Shown here piece by piece: positions 1-10,100 of a stretch of 64,000 bases of DNA. The stretch is from contig NZ_BMNG01000013.1 of the NCBI RefSeq assembly GCF_014646335.1, positions 62,001 through 126,000 of the forward strand. The letters run 5' to 3'. A program made the position numbers and the translations under genes. The stretch is from Streptomyces lasiicapitis (GTDB lineage Bacteria > Actinomycetota > Actinomycetes > Streptomycetales > Streptomycetaceae). The first letter of the stretch is position 1; the number at the start of each line of letters is the position of its first letter. Under the pieces are notes generated by a model. That model searched no databases, had not been told where the DNA came from, and saw only the letters and a program-made list of their open reading frames with translations.

Positions 1-134
1 GGGTGCCAGTGGACGGGGCTGAGCTCGCGGAACCGCCGCCACAGGGCGTGCGTGTCCACGTCGTGGAAGGTGCGGGGGTCGGTGAGGTCGACGGCCGCCG
101 GGTCCGGCGGCGCCAACACCTGGGGTGCGGGCAT
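1..134 (-). CDS. Cytochrome P450, N-terminal fragment (cut by window edge)
   Basis: Only the first 44 codons are inside the window. The start is the ATG at 132-134, preceded by a good ribosome site (AGGAAG). The peptide reads VDLTDPRTFHDVDTHALWRR followed by FRELSPVHWHP. This matches the opening of actinobacterial cytochrome P450s: a (D/N)P..F entry, then an 'LWRRFRELSPVHW' substrate-entry helix and strand. The heme-binding Cys region lies outside. It is 48 bp downstream of the ABC permease gene and on the same strand, so it is probably the last or a late gene of the synthetase operon. A tailoring oxidation of the peptide or acyl chain is likely. The family call rests on a short stretch. Confidence 0.75.
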   Translation of the reverse strand, partial: MPAPQVLAPPDPAAVDLTDPRTFHDVDTHALWRRFRELSPVHWH

Positions 135-182
135 GAGTTGACTTCCTTCAGGCTTCGCTTGCGGCTTCGGGGGGCGGCAGGC

Positions 183-1100
183 TCAGGAGCCCGCGGTACG
201 GAACCGGCGCAGGCTCACGACCACGCAGGTCGCGAAGAGCACGCTCAGGGTGAGGGCCACGACGACCAGCGGATGCTCGCCGGGGAAGCCGCCGCCGGTG
301 GTGGCCGGGTTGCCCCACAGGTCGCGGCAGGAGGCGATGACGGCGCTCACCGGGTTCCACTCGGCGACCGGCCGGACGGCGCCCGGCATGGACTGCGGCG
401 CGAGGAACGCGCTGGACAGGAACGGCAGCACGACCACGATGAACGGCGCGACCACGCTGATGGTCTCCACGCTGCGCAGTGTCATCGCGAGCAGCACGCC
501 GAGCCAGAGCATCGCGTACAGGAAGAGCGCGACGATCCCGAACCCGGCGAGCGTGGAGAGGAGTCCGGTGTGCGACCGCCACCCGAGGGCGAGGCCCGCG
601 CCCGCCGTGACGGCGAGCCCGGCGAGCCCCACGAGGAGGTCGGCCAGCGTGTAGCCGAACGGCACCGCGGATCTGCTGATCGGCAGCGACCGGAACCGAT
701 CGACGAGCCCGCCCCGCAGATCCATGGCGATGGACACCGCGGTCGGCCCGACGCAGGCAAGACCGACCTGCACGGCGCCGCCCGCGAAGACGTACTCGGT
801 GTACTCGCCGCCCGCGGGCAGCGTGATCGCGTCCCGGAACAGATAGCCGAGCAGCACCAGCGACACCAGCGGATTGAGTACGACGCCGATCGCGCGGCCG
901 GGCGCCCGGCTCAGCCTGCGCAGGCGGCGCCCGGCGACGGCGAGGACTTCGGTGAGCACGGCGGCGGGCCCGGACCGGGCGGCCGGAAGACCGGGACCCG
1001 CAGAACCACCGGAGCCGCCAGGCCCCACGGGGCCGGGCCGCCCGCCGGGACGCCCCGCCCCGTCAGTACGACCCGACTCCGTCAGCGTCGTCGCCGTCAT
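183..1100 (-). CDS. ABC-2 type transporter permease (DrrB-like)
   Basis: Protein of 305 residues with about six hydrophobic segments. The ABC-2/DrrB signature is visible: a polar N-terminus, then FAGGAVQVGLACVGPTAVSI and DLRGGLVDRFRSLPISRSAV, and a C-terminal block with PFLSSAFLAPQSMPGAVRPV and EWNPVS. DrrB proteins form the membrane channel of drug exporters and need a DrrA ATPase. The start codon overlaps the synthetase stop codon (ATGA at 1097-1100), so translation is coupled and the gene belongs to the synthetase operon. No ATPase gene is adjacent; the matching DrrA-type ATPase is at 27896-28825, at the other side of the cluster. The residues before about position 70 are low-complexity Gly/Pro. 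Probable role: export of, or self-resistance to, the peptide. Confidence 0.9.
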   Translation of the reverse strand: MTATTLTESGRTDGAGRPGGRPGPVGPGGSGGSAGPGLPAARSGPAAVLTEVLAVAGRRLRRLSRAPGRAIGVVLNPLVSLVLLGYLFRDAITLPAGGEYTEYVFAGGAVQVGLACVGPTAVSIAMDLRGGLVDRFRSLPISRSAVPFGYTLADLLVGLAGLAVTAGAGLALGWRSHTGLLSTLAGFGIVALFLYAMLWLGVLLAMTLRSVETISVVAPFIVVVLPFLSSAFLAPQSMPGAVRPVAEWNPVSAVIASCRDLWGNPATTGGGFPGEHPLVVVALTLSVLFATCVVVSLRRFRTAGS

Positions 1101-4100
1101 GACGTCTCACGCCCCTCCGACTCGGCCTGCGCGCGGTCCAGTTCGGCCCCGACGATCGGCCCGATCTCCGCCAGCGGGCCCGGGTCGAGCATGTCGTCGT
1201 GGGCGCACTCGACGCGGTGGACGGCCGGCTCGGCCGCGCAGTACGGCTCCCACAGCCGTTCCTTGTCCGTCACGTCGCCCCAGGGCGAGTGCTCGGCGAG
1301 GAACAGGAGCATCCGGCCGTCGAAGGCGCCCGGGGTGTAGTCGGGGATGATCGCCTGGTGCCGCGCCATGAGCCGCAGCATCCGGCCCATGCGCTCCTCC
1401 CCCAGCCGTGCGAGGGAGTTGCCGTCGCGCCGCAGCACGCCGATGACGTCGTCGGGGGTGAGGTCGCGGTCGCCGAACTCCGAGCGGTGGTGCCCGATCC
1501 CCTCCAGGAACCAGGCGAGCATGTTCTGCTCCCCACCTCGGGTGTCGGCCACTCCGGTACGCGGATACGAGTCGAGGTTGGCCACCAGACCGACCTCGTC
1601 CCCGGCCGCGCGCAACTGCACGGCGATCTCGTACGCGACGATCCCGCCGAACGACCATCCGACGAGGTGGTACGGGCCGGTGGGCCGTACGCCCTTGATG
1701 AGCCCGACGTACGCGGCGCCGATGTCCTCGATGCTGTCCGGCAGCGGGGCGCCCGCGACGACGGCCGGCGCCTGGATGCCGTACACCGGGTGCTCGGCGT
1801 CGATGTACGGGGTGAGCGGCAGGTACGACAGAGCGAGTCCGACGCCGCTGTGCAGGCAGAACACGGGCGGGCGCGAGCCGGTCCCGCGCAAGGGGAGCAC
1901 GGTCGCGAAGGGGTCGGCGTCCTCGTCGTCCGCGGCCACCTCGTCGATGGCGGCGGCGACGATCTGCGTGGTGCCGCGCGGGGCCGGGGTCGGCTGCGGT
2001 GCGACGGCAGGTTCAGGAACCACGGGAGGTTCGGGAGCCGCAGGTGCGACCCCCGGCAGCGTCCCCGCCAGCGCCCGCACGCTCTGGTGCGCGAAGACGT
2101 CCGCGATGCTGATCGGAAGCCCGGCCTTGCGCGCCTGGCTGACGAGCCGCAGCGACTTCATGCTGTCCATGCCGCCCGGCGCCTCGAAGAAGTTCTCCTC
2201 GACACCGAAGGAGCCGACGCCGAGGAGCTTGGCGACGATGCCGCACAGCGTGTCCTCGGCGGTGCTCGGGCCGGCGTCCCCGCCGGTGGCGACAGCGGCC
2301 TCGGCAACAGACCCCGACACCTGCTCCGCGGCGACCCCCGCCCCGGACTCAGCCCCGGACTCAGCTCCGGACTCAGCCCCGGGCTCAGGCAGCTCGATCC
2401 CGCTCACCCGCACGTCCGGGTCGGCCGCGACGCTCCGCAGCACCTCCATGAACTGCGCGGTCATCCGCTCCACCGTGCCCCGCGCGTACAGATCGGTGCT
2501 GAAGGTGAGCAGTCCGCGAAGGCCTTCGTGGCCGGGCCAGGCGACGAGTTCGAGCAGCAGGTCGAGCTTGGAGTGGTCGGAGCCGACGTACTCGGGAAGG
2601 GCGGTCAGGCCGGGCAGGTCGAGCCCCGTGACGCCTTCGGTGCGTACGCCGAGGCCGATCTGGAACAGCGGGTTGCGGCTGAGCGAGCGCGCGGGCCGGA
2701 GCGCGTCGACGACCTGGTCGAACGCCACGTCCTGGTGCGCGTACGCCGCCAGGTCGGTCTCCCGGAGCCGGTCGAGCAGCTCGCGGAAGGTGGGGTCGCC
2801 GCTCGTGTCGCCGCGCAGGACGAGGGAGTTGATGAACATGCCGACGAGGTCGTTCAGGGCCTCGTCGGCCCGCCCTGCCACCGAGACGCCGAGGGGGATG
2901 TCGGTGCCCGCACCCAGGCGGGTCAGCAGGACCGAGAGGGCCGCCTGGAAGACGATGAAGTCGGTGGTGCCGGTGGAGCGGGCCAACGCGGCGAGAGTGT
3001 CGGCGAGTTCGGGCTCCACGTCGAAGAGGACGACGTCGCCGTGCGACGCGCTCACCTCCGGTCGCGGGAAGTCCGTCGGCAGGTCGAGCTCCTCGGGCAG
3101 GCCCGCGAGCGCGTCCCGCCAGAAGGCGAGCTGCCGCCCGGCCAGGCCGTCCGCACCCTCCCCGTCGAGGAGTTCCCGCTGCCACACCGCGTAGTCGGCG
3201 TACTGCACCGGCAGCGGCGTCCAGCGCGGGGCGTGCCCGGCGGCGCGGGCACGGTAGGCGGTGGCGAGGTCGTTCTGCAGGGGGTCCATGGACCAGCCGT
3301 CGAAGACGATGTGGTGCAGGACCAGGAGCAGTACGCACTCGTCAGGCCGCACCGGGAACAGGCGGGCGCGCCAAGGGAGTTCGGCGGTGAGGTCGAAGCC
3401 CTTGTCGGCCTCGGCGGCGAGCGCGTCGGCAAGCCCCGGCTCGGGCACGGTGACGGTCCTGAGGCCGGGCCTGCCCGCCGCGCCCTCGCGCACCTGGGGC
3501 GTGGGCACGCCGTCGGTCTCGGGGATCACCGTGCGCAGTACCTCGTGGCGCTCCGCCACGTCGGCGAGCGCCTGCTGGAGCGCGGCCGTGTCGAGCCGTC
3601 CGGTGAGGCGGAAGGCCAGGAGCGTGTTGTACGAGCCGTCGCCGCTGCCCTGGCGCCGGTTGAGGAACCACTGGCGCTGCTGGCTGTACGACAGCGGCCG
3701 CACGGCTCCCTCCGGTGCCGGGGTGAGCGGGGGCCGCGCCTGGGCGGCCGACTCGACGTGTCCGGCGAGGGCGACGACGGTCCGGGCGTCGAACAGCGCG
3801 CGGATGGGCAGTTCGACGCCGAGCGCGGTACGGGCCCGGCTGATGAGCCGCGTCGCGAGCAGCGAGTGCCCGCCGATCTCGAAGAAGTCGTCGTCGATGG
3901 AGACGTGTTCGGCGTCGAGGATGTCGGCGAACAGGCCGCAGAGGATGCCTTCGGTGAGGGTGCGCGGCGCGCGGCCGCGCGATGTCGCGCCGAGCTCCGG
4001 ATCGGGCAGCGCCGCCCGGTCCAGCTTGCCCTGCGCGGTCATCGGCAGCGCGTCGAGGACGACGACGGCCGAGGGCACCATGTAGTCGGGCAGGGCTTGG

Positions 4101-7100
4101 GCGAGGCGGTCGCGCAGGGTGGTGGTGACCGCGGGGACTCCCGGCACGTCACGTGCCGCAGGGGCTCCGGACGCGGCGGCCGGTTCCGCCCCCGCTCCGG
4201 ACGACGCCGCCGCCACTACGTACGACACCAGCCTGCGCTCCCCCGCCCCGTCCTCCCGCACGACCGTGACGGCCTGCTCGACGCCCGGCTGCGCGAGCAA
4301 CGCCGAGGAGATCTCGCCGAGTTCGACGCGGATGCCACGGAGTTGGACCTGGTCGTCGACGCGGTCCAGGTAGTCGAGCTCGCCGTTCGGCAGCCAGCGC
4401 ACCAGGTCGCCGGTGCGGTACATGCGCTCGCCCGCCGGACCGTAGGGGTCGGCGACGAAGCGTTCCGCGGTGAGCCCGGGGCGGGCGAGGTAGCCGCGGG
4501 CGAGGCCGCCGCCGACGTACAGCTCGCCGGGCACGCCGGGCGGGGTCGGCCGCAGGTCGCGGTCGAGGACGTACACGCGGTGGGCGTTGGTGGGGCGGCC
4601 GATGGGCGGGCGGCCCGACGGGGTGAGCGGGCCGCTCACGGTGCAGCCGACGACGGCCTCCGTCGGCCCGTACCCGTTGAACATCCGCACCGACCCGGCC
4701 CAGCGCTCCACCACCTCGGCGGGCACGGCCTCGCCGGTGCCGACCAGGCGCAGGTCGGCGGGGAGCGTGGCGCCCTCGGGGAGCGCACCGAGCACGACGG
4801 GCGGCAGCGCGACCAGGTTGATGCGCGCGTTGTTGATGAGGTCGACCAGGGGGTGCCCTGGCGCACGGCACTCCTCGTCGGCGATGACGAGGGTGCCGCC
4901 GGGCAGCAGCGCCAGCATGATCCCGAAGATCGACGCGTCGAAGCTGAACGACGCGAACTGCAACACCCGCGTGTCGGCGTCGAGTTCGAACCGGTCGGAG
5001 AGGCTGTCGACCATCGCCAGGAGCCCGGTGTGCGCCACCACGACGCCCTTGGGGCGGCCGGTGGAGCCGGAGGTGTAGATGATGTACGCCGGGTGCTCGG
5101 GCCGCAGCGGGGCGAGCCGGTCCGCGTCGGTGAGAGCGGTGTCCGCGAACGCGGCGAGCCTGGCTGCCGTCCCGGGATCGTCGAGGAGCACCAACTTACT
5201 TGAGCTGTCCCGCTGTTCGGCCCGGTCGGCGAGGTCGCCGTTGGTCAGGAACACCGTCGGCCGGGCGTCCGCCACCATGTACGCGACGCGGTCCGCGGGG
5301 TACTCGGAGTCCACCGGGACGTACGCCGCCCCCGCCTTGACGGCCGCGAGGGCGGCCACGATCAGGTCCGGGGTGCGCGGCAGCATCACCGCGACCGCCG
5401 TCTCGGGTCCGGCGCCGAGCTCGACGAGGAGCCGCGCGAGCCGGTTGGCGCGCGCGTCCAAGTCCGCGTACGACAGCTCCTGTTCGCGCAGTACGACGGC
5501 GGCCTTGTCCGGGGTCTCGGCGGCGCGGGCCTCGAACACGTCGGTGACGAGGCCGCCGCGCGCGGGCCGGGCGCCGCCGCTGCCCGACCAGTCGCCGAGG
5601 ACCTGGCGCAGCTCGTCCTCGCCGAGCGCGTCGAGCCGGCCGAGGCTGGTGCCGGGGGCGGCGGCGAGCTGTTCGAGGACGCGGGTGAAGCGGCGTACGA
5701 AGACGGCGACCTGGTCGGTGTCGAAGATGTCGGGGCGGAACTGGGCTTCGAGGCGCATCCGGTGGCCCTCGACGGGGAACACGCCGAGCGCGAGCGGGTA
5801 CTCGGCGACGACGCGGGCGTTCCAGTCGCGCATGGTGAGGCCGGGGATGTGCTCGCCCAGGGTGTCGAGGGCGCCCGACGGGTAGTTGTGGAAGCTGACG
5901 ACGGTGTCGAACAACTCGCCCATGCCCGCGCCCTGTTGGACCTCGGCGAGGCCGAGGTGCTGGTGCGGCTCCAGGCCGAGCTGGCGGTCCTGGAGGTCGG
6001 TGAGCATCGTCTCGAACGGCACGGACGGGTCGAGCGTCACGCGCACCGGCAGGGTGTGCATGAACGCGCCGACGATCCGCTCCACGTCCGGCAGGTCCGC
6101 GGGACGCCCTGACGCGACCGCGCCGAAGGTGACGTCGCGCCGCCCGGTGAGGCGGCCGAGCGCGACGGCCCAGCAGCCCTGCATGACGGTGTTCAGGGTC
6201 AGTCCGCGCGAGTGGGCCCACGCGGAGACGGCGGCGGTCAGCTTCTCGGGCAGGTCGGCCGTGAGCGTCTCGGGCAGCACGGAGACGCGCGGGCGGTCGG
6301 CCGGGCCGAGCCGCGTCGGCTCGTCGATCCCGGCGAGGTCCTTCTGCCAGGCCTCCCGCGCGGCGGACTTGTCCTGCGCGTCCGCCCACTCCAAGTAGGC
6401 GCGTACGGGTGCGATTTCGGGGAGTACGGAGGTGTCGGCGCCGTTGGCCCACAGGGTCACCAGTTCGCTCGCGAGGACGGCCGACAGGGACCAGCCGTCG
6501 ACGAGCATGTGGTGGGTGGTCCAGACGACGCGGTGCCGCTCGGCGCCCGCGCGGTAGACGGTGAAGCGGGTCAGCGGGCCCTCGGTGACGTCGAAGCGGC
6601 GCAGCCACTCCTCGTCGGTGCGGCGGGCGAGCTCGGCGTCGAGGGCGTCCGCGGGGACGCCGGTGAGGTCTGTGAGGTCGGTGAGGTCGACCTCGCTCCA
6701 CGGGACGTCGGCCGAGCCCGGGATGAGCTGGACGGGCTCGCCCGCGTCCCGGTCGCGGAAGCGGGCGCGCAGCCCGGGGTGGCGGGCGACGAGGGCGGTG
6801 GCGGCGGCGCGCAGGGCGGCCGGGTCCAGGGGCCCGTCGACGTCCATGACGACCTGGAGGGTGTAGGCGTCCATGCCGTGCCGGTCGAACTCGGCCTGGA
6901 AGAGCAGGCCGCGCTGCAGCGGTGACAGGGGCAGGATGTCGTCGAGCTGCGCGAACTCCGCTTCGTACGCCTCGATCTCGCGCTGCCCGACGGTGACCAG
7001 CGGGAACTCGGACGGGGTCCTGCCCCCGGCGTCCGGCCGCTCCGCGTGCGCGGCAAGCGCGTCGAGCGCGCGGAACCAGCCGTCGGCGAGCGCCCGCACG

Positions 7101-10100
7101 TCGTCCTCGGCGAGCAGGCCGCCCGCCCACGTCCATTCGGCCACGAGCACCGGTCCCTCGGGGCGGTCCTCGGTGAGCGAGACCAGTTCGAGTGCGTGCC
7201 GCAGCGGGGTGTCCGGCGACGCGGCGAGGCCGAAGGTGCCGGCCTCCATGGACCAGTCGTGCCGCTCGCCCACGGTGAAGCGGCCCAGGTAGTTGAAGCC
7301 GACGCGCGGGGTCGCGGCGCGGGCGAGCACGGCGGCGGTCTGCGGGTTGAGGTGGCGCAGCAGTCCGTGGCCGAAGCCGTGGTCGGGCAGGGCACGCAGG
7401 GTCTCCTTGACGCGCTTGAGCGCGGCGGAGCAGGCGGGGCCGCCCGCGTGGACGTCGGCCAGGTCGATGCCACCGCCGTCACCGATGTCGAGGGCGACGG
7501 GGAAGACGCTGGTGAACCAGCCGACGGTACGGGACAGATCGGTGTCGTCGGCGGCGGCACCTGCGTCGGAGGTGTCCGCGAACTGCTCGCGCCCGTGCCC
7601 CTCCAGCTCGATCACCGAGCGGGTGACGGCCGGGCCGCCGTCGCGGCTGCCCCGCTCCGCGAGCGCCAGCGCGAGTCCGGTGAGCAGCACCTCGTTGACC
7701 TCGGTACCGAAGGCGGCGGGCAACCGGGTGAGCAGGGCGTGCGTACGGTCGGCGGGCAGCTCGACACGCAGCCTGCCCGCGGTGTCGTACACGTCGGCGG
7801 CCGGGTCGAGGGGCCGGTCACCGAGCGCGGCGGCGTCCGGCCCTGCCGCCGACTGGGCGGTCCACAGGGGCAGTTCGGCCACACGGCGCGCGCTGCGGGC
7901 CTCGTCGGCGAGCAGGGTCGCCCAGCGGCGGTAGGAGGTGCCGACGGGGTCGAGGCGGGGCGTGCGTCCGGCGGCGAGCGCGGTGTACGCGGCCTGGAGG
8001 TCGGGCAGCAGGATGCGCCAGGAGACGCCGTCGACGGAGAGGTGGTGGATGACGAGGAGGAGCCTGGGGGTGGCGCCCTCAAGCAGCACCGCCTGCACCA
8101 TCAGCCCGTCCTCGGGGCGCAGCCGGGACCGGGCCGCCGCCACCTGCTCGGCGAGCACCGTGTCCGGGTCGGCGGACGCGTCGGGCGTGACCCGGGTGAG
8201 TACGTCGGCCGCCGCCACCGCGCCCTGCGGCAGGGTCTGGAGGGACCACAGGCCCGCGACCGGCACTCCGAGCCGCAGTCGCAGCGCGTCGTGGTGGTCG
8301 AGCACCGTCTGCAGGGCGCGCTCCAGGAGCGCGGCGTCCACGTCGGCGGGCACCGAGGCCGTCACGTACTGGCTGAACTCCCGTGTAGCGACGGAGAGTT
8401 GGGAGACCTCTTCGCGGAGCTGGTCGACGATGGGGGTGAGGGCGACCTCGCCCACGCCGTCCACCGCGCCGCCGTGGGCGGGGGCCGGCTTCGCGGTGGC
8501 GGGCCGGGCCACGGCCGCGATCGCGGCCGCCGTCCGGTGCTTGAAGACGTCCCGCGCGGTGACGACGAGGCCCGCGCGGCGGGCCCGGCTGACGACCTGG
8601 ATGGAGCTGATGCTGTCGCCGCCCAGCTCGAAGAAGCTGTCGTCGGGGCCGACGCCGGGCAGCCCGAGCACGTCGGCGAGCACCCCGCGGAGGATGCCCG
8701 TCGCCCCGGACTCCTCCGAGGTGTCCGACGCGCTCACCGCGGGCTCCCACGTCGGCGCGGGCAGCGCCTTGCGGTCGACCTTGCCGTGGGCGGTCAGCGG
8801 GAGTTCGTCGAGGGTCACGAGCACGGACGGCACGAGGGCGGCGGGCAGCAGCCCGGCCAGCGCGGACCGCGACGCGGCGGTGTCCAGGTCGGCCGCCTCC
8901 GCGACCACATACCCCACGAGCCGCTGCTGCCCCGCCGGATCCGTGACCGCCGCGGCCACCGCGTCGGCCACCCCGGCAAGGCCCCGCAGCCCCGCCTCCA
9001 CCTCGCCCAGCTCGATGCGCTGGCCGCGGATCTTGACCTGGTGGTCGCGGCGCCCCACGAAGGCGAGCTGCCCGTCGGAGCGCAGCACCACCTGGTCGCC
9101 GGTGCGGTACATGCGGGAGCCGTCGGCCGCGAACGGGTCGGGCACGAACGTGAAGGCGGTGCGCCCCGGGTCGTTCAGATACCCGCGCCCGACGCCCCAC
9201 CCCGCGATGAACAGTTCGCCGGGCACCCCGCGCGGCACGGGCCGCAGATCGTCCCCGAGGACGTACAGACGGGTGTTGCGCAGCGGCCTGCCGATGGGCA
9301 CGACCGGCGCGTCCAGGTCCGCGACGGAGCGGGCGTACGCGTGCGTGACGTCGTCGGAGCACTCGGTCGGACCGTAGAGGTTGGCGAGGGGGATGTCCGG
9401 GTGGCGGTCGAACCAGCGCGCGCACAGGTCGGCGGGCAGCGCCTCGCCGTTGGAGATCATCCACCGCAGACCGGGCAGCGCGGGCGCGCCACCGGCGGCG
9501 TCCCACACGTCGAGGGCGGCCCGCATCAGGGACGGCACGACTTCGAGTACGGTCAGCCGCTCGTCGGCGATGACGCGGAACAGGGCGTCGGGGTCGGCGA
9601 TGTCCAGGCGGTTCACGGCCCGCACCCGGCCGCCGACCAGGAGCGTGGTGAGGGTCTGCCAGACGGTCACGTCGAAGGTGACGGGCGCGTTGTGCACGAG
9701 CGCGTCCGCGCGGTCCAGGCCGAACTCCTCGACCTTGGCGAGCATGTGGTTGACCATGCCGCCGCGCTGCACCATCGCGCCCTTGGGCTTGCCCGTGGAC
9801 CCGGAGGTGTAGATGACGTACGCGAGATCGCCGGGGCCGCCGAGGACGGGCGCCAACTCCTCTTTCTTGTCCCAGAGTTCATCGAGTACGTGGACGGGGA
9901 GCGCGTCGCCGTCGACCGTGGCCGCAAGACGCTCGGCCAGCTCCCGGTGCGTGGCGTCGGTTAGGACGTGGCCCGCGCCGCTGTCCTGGAGCAGCGCGGT
10001 GAGGCGGGGCAGCGGGGCGCCCGGGTCGAGCGGCATGAAGGCGCGTCCGGCGCCGAGCACGGCGAGTTCGGCGGTGACGAAGTCACGGCCCGGCTCGGCG

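Noticed and set aside
1199..5203. 1,334-codon open frame on the plus strand
   Set aside because: It is antisense to the synthetase and has the Arg/Gly/Glu/Val-rich composition expected of a shadow frame in GC-rich DNA; no domain motif.
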